A DNA stretch of 64,000 nt from JAFKFH01 sp017307375. Lineage in GTDB: Bacteria > Pseudomonadota > Alphaproteobacteria > Ferrovibrionales > Ferrovibrionaceae. The notes beneath the pieces were generated by a model. It worked only from the letters and a program-made list of their open reading frames with translations, did no database searches and was not told the DNA's origin. This document shows, in pieces, positions 49,995 to 58,997 of the stretch. How positions within the stretch are numbered: the first letter of the stretch is position 1; every line of letters begins with the position of its first letter. The stretch is from assembly GCA_965229335.1 (NCBI GenBank), contig OZ245874.1, positions 1,736,001 to 1,800,000 of the forward strand, read 5' to 3'. The translations under genes were made by a program, and so were the position numbers.

Positions 49995-50384
49995 CTATCC
50001 CCGGCGCCGGACCTTGGATCGGTTGTGGGCAATGGCCGCGCGGACGAGCGCTTTCAGCGCTCTCTCGTCGATGTCGTCGCCCTCGTGGAGGTCGATGGCG
50101 CGCCGGGTATTGCCGTCCAGGCTGGCATTGAACAGCCCGGCCGGATCGTCGAGCGATGCGCCCCGGGCAAAGGTCAGCTTGACCGTCGCCTTGTAGGTCT
50201 CGCCGGTGCAGATAATGCCGGCGTTCGACCAGACCGGCACGCCCCGCCATTTCCATTCCTCGACGATATCCGGATCGGCCTGCCTGATGAGGCTGCGCAG
50301 CCGGGCAAGCATCTCGCCCCGCCAGTCGCCCAGCTCCTGGATGCGACCATCGATCAGGTCGGATGCGGATTTTGGCTCGACCAT
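49995..50384 (-). CDS. DUF1801 domain protein
   Basis: A 129-residue protein of the DUF1801 (YdhG-like) family, function unknown. Typical features are ADPDIVEEWKWRGVPVWSNAGIICTGETYKATVKLTF and a final basic KVRRRG tail. The ATG at 50384 (MVEPKSAS) has GGAAGGAG upstream; the frame to 50456 is not supported. It appears monocistronic. Confidence 0.85.
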   Translation of the reverse strand: MVEPKSASDLIDGRIQELGDWRGEMLARLRSLIRQADPDIVEEWKWRGVPVWSNAGIICTGETYKATVKLTFARGASLDDPAGLFNASLDGNTRRAIDLHEGDDIDERALKALVRAAIAHNRSKVRRRG

Positions 50385-50506
50385 GGCGATCTCCTTCCGG
50401 TGGGGACGACATGCTACGGGACCGTGCGCCCGGAACCCAGCACGCCCCGCTTGCATCTTCCATTCGACTATGGGTTGAATACGCCGTCGCCCGCCGGAGA
50501 AACTCG

Positions 50507-51019
50507 ATGGGATCTGCCCACCGCAACGACGCCTTTCCCCGGCCGCTCGCGTTGCTCGACAGGGGCATCGGCCGCCTGCTGGCCGCCGGTCGCTGGCTGG
50601 TGCTGCCGGTCACGCTGTTGCTGTTCCTGCAATGGCCGTTGCGGGACTTGATCCAGGCATGGTCGCGCGATGCCAACGATCTTGCCCAATGGCTGTTTGC
50701 GCTCTACGTCAGCATGGCGATGACCTTCGCCTCGCGCGAGGGCAGCCATCTCGCCGCGGATGCCTTGGCCCAGCGCTACGGTGCACGCACGCGCGACCGT
50801 CTGCTGCGTATCGGCAATCTCGTCGCGGTGCTGCCCTGGGCGTTGTTCGTGCTGGTCGCCGGCGCGCCGTTCGTCTGGCAATCGCTGCGCCAGCTCGAAG
50901 GTTTTCCCGATACCTACAATCCCGGCTATTTCCTGATCAAGGTGGCCGCCTGGCTGATGGCGTTGCTGGCCGGGGCGCAAGCCCTGCTCGACCTCTGCCG
51001 GCCGCGGACGGAGGGTTGA
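50507..51019 (+). CDS. TRAP transporter small permease (DctQ-like)
   Basis: Four-helix membrane protein of 170 residues, the Q subunit of a tripartite ATP-independent periplasmic transporter. Helices are visible at WLVLPVTLLLFLQWPL, QWLFALYVSMAMTFASREG, LVAVLPWALFVLVAGAPFVW and YFLIKVAAWLMALLAGAQAL. CCGGAG precedes the ATG. The large permease begins 3 bases after its stop. No DctP-type binding protein gene is adjacent. Confidence 0.85.
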   Translation: MGSAHRNDAFPRPLALLDRGIGRLLAAGRWLVLPVTLLLFLQWPLRDLIQAWSRDANDLAQWLFALYVSMAMTFASREGSHLAADALAQRYGARTRDRLLRIGNLVAVLPWALFVLVAGAPFVWQSLRQLEGFPDTYNPGYFLIKVAAWLMALLAGAQALLDLCRPRTEG

Positions 51020-51022
51020 GCG

Positions 51023-52453
51023 ATGGCGTATGCTGGCCTCGCCATGCTCGTCCTGGTCGCCGCGCTGATGGCCTTGACCGGCCTGCCGGCCTTCATGGTC
51101 CTGACCGGTGTGGCGGTCGGCTTCTCGGGCCTGGGCCTCGCCGTCGGCGCCTTCGATGCCGGCTGGCTGGGCGCCTTGCCAGGCCGGATCGTCGGCCTGC
51201 TGGAGCAGGACCTGCTGCAGGCCCTGCCGCTCTACGTGCTGATGGGGGCGCTGCTCAATGCCTTGCCGCTGATCGACCGCCTGTTTCGAGCGGTCGGCGC
51301 CGTCGCCGGGCGCTCGGGCGCCGGGCCGCGCCTGGCGGCACTCGGCGTCGGCGCGATGCTGGCGCCGATGAACGGCTCGGTCGGGGCGAGCGTCGCGGCC
51401 CTGTCGCGTATCGTCCAGCCGCGGCTGGTCGCCCGCGGCGTGGCCGCCGGTCCGGGGCTTGCCACGATCTGCGTCGCCGCCACGCTCGGTGTCGTCGTGC
51501 CGCCGTCGCTGGTACTGATCCTGCTGTCCGACGCAATGATGCGCGCCCATACCGAGGCGCTGAACGCCACCGGACGGTTCGAACGGGTGATCAACACCCA
51601 GGACATGTTTCGGGGCGCGCTCGGCCCGGCCTTGCTGCTGATCGTGCTGCTGCTGGCCTGGACCTGGTGGCAGGGCCGGCGCCTGCCCGCCATCGCCGAA
51701 CGCGAAGCGCTGGCGCGGCGCGACTGGTGGACGGCCGGGATCACCCTGGCCGCCATCGTGGCTTTGCTGGCGGCGGTCGCCATCGGCTATCTCTATGCCG
51801 TCGAGGCGGCGGCCTTCGGGGCCGTCGCGCTGCTGGTCTTCGGCCTTGCCGGCGGCAGTCTCGACCGCCGAGGCCTGGCCGATGTATTGCGCGGCACGAT
51901 GGCGGTCACCGGCGCCCTGTTCGCGCTGTTCGTCGCCGCGACGACCTTCACGCTGGTGCTGCGCGGCTTCGGGACCGACCGCCTGCTCGACCAGGCGATA
52001 GCGGCGATACCGGGCGGCTTGGCCGGCAAGACGGTCGCGGTGCTGGCCGCCATCGCGCTGTCGGCCTTCGTGCTCGACGCCTTCGAGATCATTTTCGTGA
52101 TCGTGCCGATCGTCATGCCGCCGCTGCTGGCGGCGGCGCCCGATGCGGTCTGGATCGCCGTGCTGACGCTGCTGGTGCTGCAGGCGAGTTTCCTGATCCC
52201 GCCATTCGGCTATGCCGTGATGGCCGCGCGCAGCGCGATGGCGCGGCCGGTACCTTTACGGCACCTCGCCCCGGCGCTGCTGCCGATGCTGGCGCTGCAG
52301 CTGCTGGTGCTGACCGCGACGGCGGCGATCCCGGCAATCGCGCATCTGTTCGTGCCGGAGATCGCTGCCACTGCGCCCGGCTCGGCGACCGACGGCGATG
52401 CCGAGCTGCGCCGCCAGCTCGACAGCCTGACGCCTGCCGATCAGGAGGAGTGA
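51023..52453 (+). CDS. TRAP transporter large permease (DctM-like)
   Basis: Sodium-coupled TRAP M subunit of 476 residues with about 12 helices. Family signatures include PLYVLMGALLNALPLIDRLF, LGVGAMLAPMNGSVGASVAAL and ATLGVVVPPSLVLILLSDAM, plus DAFEIIFVIVPIVMPPLL in the second half. It works with the preceding Q subunit; the required periplasmic P subunit is not encoded in the window, so it must be encoded elsewhere. The 3' end overlaps the convergent flavoprotein gene by 13 bases. Substrate is probably an organic acid (family knowledge). Confidence 0.9.
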   Translation: MAYAGLAMLVLVAALMALTGLPAFMVLTGVAVGFSGLGLAVGAFDAGWLGALPGRIVGLLEQDLLQALPLYVLMGALLNALPLIDRLFRAVGAVAGRSGAGPRLAALGVGAMLAPMNGSVGASVAALSRIVQPRLVARGVAAGPGLATICVAATLGVVVPPSLVLILLSDAMMRAHTEALNATGRFERVINTQDMFRGALGPALLLIVLLLAWTWWQGRRLPAIAEREALARRDWWTAGITLAAIVALLAAVAIGYLYAVEAAAFGAVALLVFGLAGGSLDRRGLADVLRGTMAVTGALFALFVAATTFTLVLRGFGTDRLLDQAIAAIPGGLAGKTVAVLAAIALSAFVLDAFEIIFVIVPIVMPPLLAAAPDAVWIAVLTLLVLQASFLIPPFGYAVMAARSAMARPVPLRHLAPALLPMLALQLLVLTATAAIPAIAHLFVPEIAATAPGSATDGDAELRRQLDSLTPADQEE

Positions 52454-53841
52454 ACGACCAGCCGGCCCGCCGCCGTCCCTGCCAGCCGGCCGAGCGTGAC
52501 GGCACTGGCAAGCCCGTTGCCCGAAAGATAGCCGGCAACCCCGTCGCCCGAGATGCCGCGCGCCGCGCCGCCGCCGGCAAACAGGTTGGGCAGCGGCCGG
52601 CCGGCCTGATCGAGAACCCTGGTCTCCCGGTCGATGGCGAGGCCGCCCTGGGTATGGAACAGCGCGCCGGTGACGCGCACGGCATGGAAAGGCGCGGCCA
52701 GCCTGGGCACCCCAGCAAATTTGCGCCCGAACGGATCGGCGGCGCCCTCCTTGGCGCGATCGACGGCGGCGAAGGTCGCAGCCAGCGCGTCGGGATCGAG
52801 GTCGAGCAGGGCGGCAAGCCCGGCGACGCTGTCTGCCTGGCGTATCGCTCCCTGCGCCTCGGCCTCGCGGAAATCCTCGAACTGCCGGGCCACGGCGGCG
52901 ATGCGGGCGTCGAAGATCGAATAGGCCACGGCCCCGGGCTGGGCCAGCACATTGACCGCCTGTTCGGAATAGCCGTGCGCCTCGTCCGAGAACCGGTGGC
53001 CACCGGTGTTCACCTGGAAGCCGCCTTCCATGATCACCGCCCAGGTGATCAGGATGCCGTGCGGCGAGGCGACCGAGCCATGGCCCTGATAGGCGCCGAG
53101 ATCGGCCGCCCGGGCGCCGAGGCCGGCCCCCCATCTGATCGCATCGCCCTGATTGCCGGGATGGCCGAAATAGAGCGCCCCGGCCATCTCGGGGATATGG
53201 GTCGCCACCAGGTCCCGGGCGCCGCCATAGCCGTTGCAGGCGAGGACGAGGGCGCGACAGGCCAGCCGTTCCTCGCGTCCGTCGGGCCGGCGGAACGCCA
53301 GGCCATGGACCCGTCGCTCATCGTCGGCGAACAGCGTGGTGACGACGGCGTCGGCGATCAGCGGGATGTCGGCCCGCTCGACCGCGGCGCGCAGTTGGTC
53401 GATCAGTTCGGCCCCGGCGCGCCGCGGCGTGCCGTGCATGCGCAGGCGGGAATGGCCGGGATAGCGGAAGCCTTCGACGATGTCGAGCTGCAGCCCGTGG
53501 CGATCGGCCAGCCATTCGATCGCCGGTCCCCCCTCGCGCGCGATCAGCGCGACCTGCTCGGGATCGGCGCGGCCGTGGTTCTTGGCCATGATGTCGGCGG
53601 CGAACAGCGCCGGATCGTCGTCGATGCCGCGGGCGCGCTGGAACCGCGTGCCCGCCGCCGGGATCAGCCCGGCCGACAAGGCGGTTGAGCCGGAGGGGAC
53701 CGCGTCGCGCTCCAGCACGACGACCTCGGCGCCCAATTCATGCGCGGCAAGCGCGGCGGTCAGGCCGCAGGCGCCGGCACCGACGATGGCGACGGCGATT
53801 TCCTCGGCCGGGCCCAGCTCGGATGCCGGCCGGATGCTCAC
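52441..53841 (-). CDS. FAD-binding oxidoreductase (fumarate reductase / ketosteroid dehydrogenase flavoprotein family)
   Basis: FAD_binding_2 flavoprotein of 466 residues. The Rossmann motif AIVGAGACGLTAALAAHELG and the FAD contact VVLERDAVPSGSTALSAG open the protein; the C-terminus has GGGAARGISGDGVAGYLSGNGLASAVTLGR, typical of tricarballylate dehydrogenase, urocanate reductase and related enzymes that add or remove hydrogen next to a carboxylate or carbonyl. The GTG start at 53841 overlaps the preceding stop (GTGA). It is the last gene of the 11-gene operon, so it likely performs a redox step on a pathway intermediate. No cytochrome or signal peptide is seen, so it is cytoplasmic. Confidence 0.88.
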   Translation of the reverse strand: MSIRPASELGPAEEIAVAIVGAGACGLTAALAAHELGAEVVVLERDAVPSGSTALSAGLIPAAGTRFQRARGIDDDPALFAADIMAKNHGRADPEQVALIAREGGPAIEWLADRHGLQLDIVEGFRYPGHSRLRMHGTPRRAGAELIDQLRAAVERADIPLIADAVVTTLFADDERRVHGLAFRRPDGREERLACRALVLACNGYGGARDLVATHIPEMAGALYFGHPGNQGDAIRWGAGLGARAADLGAYQGHGSVASPHGILITWAVIMEGGFQVNTGGHRFSDEAHGYSEQAVNVLAQPGAVAYSIFDARIAAVARQFEDFREAEAQGAIRQADSVAGLAALLDLDPDALAATFAAVDRAKEGAADPFGRKFAGVPRLAAPFHAVRVTGALFHTQGGLAIDRETRVLDQAGRPLPNLFAGGGAARGISGDGVAGYLSGNGLASAVTLGRLAGTAAGRLVVHSS

Positions 53842-54440
53842 GCCGCGACCCGGGCGATGAACTCGGCGCAGGTCATCACCGGGCTGACTGCGCCCAGCGA
53901 GGCGACGGTGACGTCGTGCGTCTCGCGCTTGAAGGCGGCGCAGCCGTCGGACAACAGGATCGTCTCGAACTCGCGGACATGGGCGTCGCGCAACGTCGCG
54001 GCTACCCCGCCATTGGTGACGATGCCGGCAAAGACCAGCCGGTCGATGCCGGCCCGCCGCAGCACGAATTCGAGGCGCGACATGTAGAAGGCCGAATAGG
54101 CGACCTTCTCGACCGAGAATTCCGCCGGCGCCAGGTCGTCGACCAGCGCCTGGCCCCAGCTGCCCGGGGCGAAGTCACCGCGGGCCAGGAACGGCCGCAG
54201 GGCCTTCAGGTGCCTGGCGATCAGCGGTTCGCCGTCGCGGTCGGGCACCAGGGTGAACAGGGTCGAGACCACGACGCCGCCGGCGGCGCGCAAGGCGGCG
54301 ATGACCGGCTTCAGCCGACCCGGCAGGGCGGCGATATCCGCCGCCCCCTGGCCGCCGCGGGCATAGGCGCCGTCGGGATGGATGAAGTCGTTCTGCAGGT
54401 CGACCAGCACCAGGGCGGTGCGCGTCCAGTCTTGCCTCAT
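53838..54440 (-). CDS. Isochorismatase-fold hydrolase with Gly replacing the usual catalytic Cys
   Basis: Cysteine-hydrolase/isochorismatase superfamily protein of 200 residues. Asp14 (LVLVDLQNDF) and Lys112 (SVEKVAYSAF) of the triad are present, but the motif usually written G-x-x-T-N-x-C-V reads AGIVTNGGVAATLRDA, so Gly145 stands where the nucleophilic Cys should be. Amidases of this family (N-carbamoylsarcosine amidase, nicotinamidase) need that Cys; isochorismatases and PhzD, which cleave vinyl ethers, have Gly there. The protein is therefore either a non-amidase hydrolase or inactive. It sits between hyuA and the flavoprotein with 4-base overlaps on both sides. Confidence 0.87.
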   Translation of the reverse strand: MRQDWTRTALVLVDLQNDFIHPDGAYARGGQGAADIAALPGRLKPVIAALRAAGGVVVSTLFTLVPDRDGEPLIARHLKALRPFLARGDFAPGSWGQALVDDLAPAEFSVEKVAYSAFYMSRLEFVLRRAGIDRLVFAGIVTNGGVAATLRDAHVREFETILLSDGCAAFKRETHDVTVASLGAVSPVMTCAEFIARVAA

Positions 54441-56476
54441 GACAGCACCACATTGCCGAAGTCGTCGACGCGGGCGGTCTGGCCCGGTTCGACGATGATG
54501 GTCGTGTCGAGCTGTTCCAGCACCGCCGGGCCGGCGATCTCGGCCCCGACCGGCAGGGCCAGGCGGTCATAGACCGGGGTGTCGGCCCAGGCACCTGCCG
54601 CAAACATCGGCCGGCTGCCGGTCCGGGCTGCCGCGATGCTGCCCGTCCCCGTCGGCGCCAGGCGCTTCAGGTCGAGCTTGGGCCGTCGGCCGATCACCGC
54701 GAGGCGCAGGTTCAGGAGGCGCACGGCAATGCCGTCGAGCAGCCGGCCATAGGCCTTCAGGTAGGCCCGTTCGAACGCGCCGCGCAACGTCCCGGCATCG
54801 CCCAGGTCGGCCGCCTCCAGTGCCACGGCGAGCGTATGGGTCTGGCCGACATAGGACATGTCGGCCTCGATCACCACGTCCTCGGCGGTGAACATCACCT
54901 CGGCCCTGGCGAGCAGCCGCCGGCCCTGGGCGGTCAGTTCCGCGGCCCGTGCCGCCAGCGCGGCGGCGTCGAGCTGGCCGAGCTGGCGGTTGATCGTGTG
55001 AACGAAGTCGTAGCGCATGTCGGCGATGACGCAGCCCAAGGCCGAGGTGACGCCGGGGTAGCGCGGCACCAGGGCGCTTTTCAGGCCGACATCCCGGATC
55101 AGGGCGCCGGCATGCAGGGCGCCACCGCCGCCGAAGGGCAGGGCGGCGAAATCGCGCGGGTCGTAGCCACGCTCGATCGAGACGAGGCGCAGGGCGCCGG
55201 CCATGCGCGCATTGGCGACGCGCAGGATCGCATCGGCGGCCGCGACGGCGTCGAGCCCGAGCGGCTTGCCCACATGCTTCTCGATCGCGGCGCGCGCCGC
55301 CTCGACGTCCAGCCGCTTCAGCTTGCCGCCGATCGGGCGCTCGGCATTGATGCGGCCTAGCACGACGTTGGCATCGGTCACGGTCGGCCGGTCGTTGCCC
55401 TGGCCGTAGGCGACCGGGCCCGGGATCGAACCTGCGCTTTCCGGGCCGATCTGGAGGATGCCGCCGTCGTCGACCCAGGCGATCGAACCGCCGCCGGCGC
55501 CGATCGTGGTGATCTCGATCATCGGCGACCGCACGACCAGGCCGAAATCGACCGCCGTCTGGGCCGCCAGGGCGATGTCGCCGCCGGCGATCAGCGAGAC
55601 GTCGAAGCTGGTGCCGCCCATGTCGCAGGTGATGACGTTGGGATAGCCGGCCGAGGCCGCGATATGGGCCGAGGCGATGACCCCGGCCGCGGGTCCCGAC
55701 AGTGCGGTGCGGACGGGGCGCTCCTTGGCGGTATCGACGGTCATCACCCCGCCGTTCGACTGGACGATCAGCAGGTCGCCGGCAAAGCCGTCCTCGCGCA
55801 GGCCGGCGTCTAGCCGCTCCAGATAGCTCGCGACGACCGGTTGCAGATAGCCGTTCAGCGCGGCGGTCGAGGTGCGCTCGAATTCGCGGATTTCCGGCAG
55901 CAGGTCGGAGGCGACGGTGACATGCGGGTTGGGCCAGACCTCGCGCAGCGCGGCCAGCGCGGCCTGCTCGTTGGCCGGATTGGCATAGGCGTTGACGAAG
56001 GCGATGGCGACGGCCTGCGCACCCTTGGCCAGCAGGTCGCGGGCGGCGGCCTTGACCGCCTCGGTATCGACCGGTTCCAGCACCGTGCCGTCGGCCAGCG
56101 TGCGCTCGGCCACCTCGACGCGCAGGTCGCGCGGGATCGGGGGCACGAAGCTGCCCTTCAGGCCCCAGGTCTCGGGCCGGTCGCGTCGGCGCATTTCCAG
56201 CACGTCGCGGAAGCCGGCCGTGGTGATCAGGCCGCAGGGCGCGCCCTTGCGTTCGAGCAGTGCGTTGGTCCCGACCGTGGTGCCGTGCACGACGGTCGCG
56301 ACGGTGTCCAGCCGGTCGAGCTTGCGGCCCAGCCCGTCGCGGAAGCCCGCCGCCTCGTTGCCGCGGGTCGAGGGCACCTTGACCACGTCGCAGGCGCCCG
56401 ACGCTTCGTCGAGAAAGAACAGATCGGTGAAAGTGCCGCCGACATCGACGCCGACGATGAAACGCTGCTCGCTCAT
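54437..56476 (-). CDS. hyuA: Hydantoinase/oxoprolinase subunit A (HyuA)
   Basis: ATP-dependent ring-opening hydrolase large subunit, 679 residues. The actin-like ATPase opens with FIVGVDVGGTFTDLFFLDEA and continues VVHGTTVGTNALLERKGAPCG, both diagnostic; later ITCDMGGTSFDVSLI and ALPFGGGGALHAGALI are also conserved. With HyuB it uses ATP to hydrolyse lactam/imide bonds of hydantoins, N-methylhydantoin or 5-oxoproline; acetone carboxylase is a relative. Start and hyuB stop share a base (TAATG). The true substrate is unknown and should be sought among cyclic amides. Confidence 0.93.
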   Translation of the reverse strand: MSEQRFIVGVDVGGTFTDLFFLDEASGACDVVKVPSTRGNEAAGFRDGLGRKLDRLDTVATVVHGTTVGTNALLERKGAPCGLITTAGFRDVLEMRRRDRPETWGLKGSFVPPIPRDLRVEVAERTLADGTVLEPVDTEAVKAAARDLLAKGAQAVAIAFVNAYANPANEQAALAALREVWPNPHVTVASDLLPEIREFERTSTAALNGYLQPVVASYLERLDAGLREDGFAGDLLIVQSNGGVMTVDTAKERPVRTALSGPAAGVIASAHIAASAGYPNVITCDMGGTSFDVSLIAGGDIALAAQTAVDFGLVVRSPMIEITTIGAGGGSIAWVDDGGILQIGPESAGSIPGPVAYGQGNDRPTVTDANVVLGRINAERPIGGKLKRLDVEAARAAIEKHVGKPLGLDAVAAADAILRVANARMAGALRLVSIERGYDPRDFAALPFGGGGALHAGALIRDVGLKSALVPRYPGVTSALGCVIADMRYDFVHTINRQLGQLDAAALAARAAELTAQGRRLLARAEVMFTAEDVVIEADMSYVGQTHTLAVALEAADLGDAGTLRGAFERAYLKAYGRLLDGIAVRLLNLRLAVIGRRPKLDLKRLAPTGTGSIAAARTGSRPMFAAGAWADTPVYDRLALPVGAEIAGPAVLEQLDTTIIVEPGQTARVDDFGNVVLS

Positions 56477-58125
56477 TACGCCTGAACCTTCGTCACGTAC
56501 CCCAGGGCCTGGTCGCGCGCGACCGCGGCTTCGCTGCGTTCGGCCGGCGACCCCCAGCCGCCGCCGCCGGGCGTTTCCAGCCGCAGCCGCTGGCCGCGGG
56601 TGATCTTCAGCCCGTTCAGCTTGGAGACCAGCGCCGGCTCGGCCATGCCCTCGCCATCCGGATAGAAGAAGCGGTTGCGCGCCGCCGCGCCGCCACCCAG
56701 CACGCCCGGCGGGGCCGCGGTGCCGCGCTCGCCGAACAGGAAGACCTGGGCCTCTTCCTCCAGCAGTTCGATCTCGTAGACCGCGCCGAGGCCGCCACGA
56801 TGCTTGCCTGCACCGCCGGAATCGGGGCGCAGGGCCCATTGCCGGAACATCACGGGATAGGCAGCCTCGAGGATCTCCAGCGGCGGGATGGTGGCGGTCG
56901 AGATCGGGGCGTTGCCGTGATTGAGGCCGTCGCCGCCGGCATGCGCGCCGTGGCCGCCGCCGAAGAACGAGAACATCACCCAGCGCTGCCCGTCCTTGCG
57001 GTGGCCGGCCAGCGACAGCGCATTGATCGTGCCGTAGGCCGGCGCCGGCGCACGCTCGGGCGCGATGCGGGAGAAGACCTGGAAGACCACGTCGATGACC
57101 CGCAGGATCGTCTCGGTGTAGCCGCCGACCGGCTTGGGTGCCTTGACGTTCAGGAGCGTCGTGTCGGGAATGACGAAGCGGATCGGGTCGAGTACGCCGG
57201 CATTGGCCGGGACATCGGGGAACAGGTGCTTCAGCGCGACGTAGCAGGAAGCGACGGCGGTGGCGTACGAGATATTCAGCGGCCCGGCGCAAGGCGCCGA
57301 CGAGCGCGAGAAATCGAGGGTCAGCGTCTCGCCGGCAATCTCGACGTCGAGGGCGATGGCCAGTTTGCGATCGCTGATGCCGTCGTTGTCGAGAATGTCC
57401 TCGGCCGACCAGCGGCCGTCCGGCAGGTCGGCCAGGCGAGCCCGCATCAGCCGGGCGGCGCGGTCGCGCAGTTCGGCAAGACCTTCCGCCACCACCGCGT
57501 CGCCATAGTCGGCCAGCAGCGCGTCGAGCCGGCGGATGCCCAGGTCGAGCGCATTGACCTGACCGTTGAGATCGCCGTAGAGGCTGCCGGGCAGGCGGCT
57601 GTTCGATTGCAGGATCGCGACGATGTCGGGCCGGTACTGGCCGGCGGCGTAGAGCTTCACCGGCGGGATCAGCATGCCTTCCTGGAAGCATTCGGTGGCC
57701 ACCGGGTTGTAGTTGCCCGGCACGTTGCCGCCGACGTCGTGCCAATGCCCGACCGAGGCCAGCCAGCAGAACAGCTTGCCCTGGCGGAAATAGGGCCGCA
57801 CCAGCTTGAAGTCGGAGAGATGGGTGCCGCCGTCATAGGGATCGTTGAAGATGTAGACGTCGCCGTCGGCCAGATCGCCGTCGCGCGCCGCCTTGTCGAT
57901 CACGGCCTTCACCGCGAAGGCCATGGCACCGACGAAGATCGGCAGCCCGGCCTTGCCCTGGATCAGGGTTTCGCCCGACGTCGCGTGATAGAGGCCATGG
58001 CTGGCGTCATGGGCTTCGGCGATGATCGGGTTGAAGGCCGAGCGGAACAACGTGGCGTCCATCTCGTCGGCGATCTGCTCCAGCCGGCCCTTGAGGACGG
58101 CGAGCGTGACGGGGTCGATACTCAT
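56476..58125 (-). CDS. hyuB: Hydantoinase/oxoprolinase subunit B (HyuB)
   Basis: Partner of HyuA, 549 residues. Family features: DPVTLAVLKGRLEQIADEMD at the N-terminus, ADGDVYIFNDPYDGGTHLSDFK, and WVMFSFFGGGHGAHAGGDGL further on. The ATG at 58125 (MSIDPVT) has GGAGGGTATGGA upstream and overlaps the preceding gene by 4 bases. The tail carries KHRGGLGAVYEIELLEEEAQVFLFGER, the conserved end region. The heteromer catalyses ATP-driven amide-ring opening. Confidence 0.93.
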   Translation of the reverse strand: MSIDPVTLAVLKGRLEQIADEMDATLFRSAFNPIIAEAHDASHGLYHATSGETLIQGKAGLPIFVGAMAFAVKAVIDKAARDGDLADGDVYIFNDPYDGGTHLSDFKLVRPYFRQGKLFCWLASVGHWHDVGGNVPGNYNPVATECFQEGMLIPPVKLYAAGQYRPDIVAILQSNSRLPGSLYGDLNGQVNALDLGIRRLDALLADYGDAVVAEGLAELRDRAARLMRARLADLPDGRWSAEDILDNDGISDRKLAIALDVEIAGETLTLDFSRSSAPCAGPLNISYATAVASCYVALKHLFPDVPANAGVLDPIRFVIPDTTLLNVKAPKPVGGYTETILRVIDVVFQVFSRIAPERAPAPAYGTINALSLAGHRKDGQRWVMFSFFGGGHGAHAGGDGLNHGNAPISTATIPPLEILEAAYPVMFRQWALRPDSGGAGKHRGGLGAVYEIELLEEEAQVFLFGERGTAAPPGVLGGGAAARNRFFYPDGEGMAEPALVSKLNGLKITRGQRLRLETPGGGGWGSPAERSEAAVARDQALGYVTKVQA

Positions 58126-58997
58126 TCCATACCCTCCGGGCTCGGATCGTAGCGGCGGCCCTGCGCCAGGAACGACGGGGTTTCCAGGACGTCGTTCAGC
58201 GCGGCGAAATCGTGCATGCGGTCGGCGAAAGGCTTTGTCGTGCCGTGCTGCTTCAGGCTGGCGAGATAGTCCTGCGCCATGCGGGTCAGCGCGCGCACTA
58301 GCCCGCCGGGGAAGATCACCAGCGAGAACCCGATCGCCTCGAGATCGGCGGCCGACGACAGCGGCGTCTTGCCGCCTTCGACCATGTTGGCCATCAGCGG
58401 CACCCGGCCGCCGAAACGCGCGACCACGGCGGCGAGCTCGTCGGTCGAGCGCGGCGCCTCGACGAACAGCAGGTCGGCCCCGGCCTCGACATAGGCCGCG
58501 GCGCGATCGAAGGCGGCTTCCAGGCCCTCGACCGCGACGGCGTCGGTCCGGGCGATGACGAGGAAGTCGGGCGACGGCCGCGCATCGACCGCCGCCTTGA
58601 TCTTGCCGGTCATTTCCGCGGTCGAGACCACCGTCTTGTCGCCGAGATGGCCGCAGCGCTTCGGGAAGGTCTGGTCCTCGAGCTGGATCGCGTCGGCCCC
58701 GGCCCGGGCATAGGCGCGCACGGTGCGCTGCACGTTCAGCGCATTGCCAAAGCCGGTATCGCCATCGACGATCAGCGGCAGGGCCACGCGGTCGCGGATG
58801 GCGCGGATGACCTCGGCCATCTCGCTCATCCCGACGAGGCCGATATCGGGCAGGCCGAAGCGGGTGTAGGAGACGGATGCGCCGGACAGATAGGCCGCTT
58901 CGAACCCGGCCTGCTCGATCAGCAGGGCCGACAGGGCATCGTAGCAACCGGGGGCCAACAGGATGGGCGCCCGCCCGAGACGCTGGCGGAGACTCAT
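58122..58997 (-). CDS. Isocitrate lyase/PEP mutase superfamily lyase (methylisocitrate or dimethylmalate lyase type)
   Basis: Alpha/beta-barrel C-C lyase of 291 residues. The metal site is LPLIVDGDTGFGN and the catalytic loop IQLEDQTFPKRCGHLGDK has Cys-Gly-His as in methylisocitrate lyase and 2,3-dimethylmalate lyase; C-terminal LIFPGGLVRALTRMAQD is a family segment. Such enzymes split 2-hydroxy (alkyl)succinates to pyruvate, glyoxylate or oxaloacetate plus a carboxylic acid. The ATG at 58997 has GGGAGGACGCC upstream. It lies directly behind the LeuD-like subunit (4-base overlap), which suggests that the hydro-lyase makes its substrate, as in the dimethylmaleate branch of anaerobic nicotinate breakdown (inference from known dmdAB-dml order). 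Confidence 0.9.
   Translation of the reverse strand: MSLRQRLGRAPILLAPGCYDALSALLIEQAGFEAAYLSGASVSYTRFGLPDIGLVGMSEMAEVIRAIRDRVALPLIVDGDTGFGNALNVQRTVRAYARAGADAIQLEDQTFPKRCGHLGDKTVVSTAEMTGKIKAAVDARPSPDFLVIARTDAVAVEGLEAAFDRAAAYVEAGADLLFVEAPRSTDELAAVVARFGGRVPLMANMVEGGKTPLSSAADLEAIGFSLVIFPGGLVRALTRMAQDYLASLKQHGTTKPFADRMHDFAALNDVLETPSFLAQGRRYDPSPEGME

Noticed and set aside
50632..53688. 1018-residue open frame on the plus strand
   Set aside because: It runs across the TRAP genes out of frame and then antisense to the flavoprotein; no domain is recognisable, while the overlapped genes have clear motifs.
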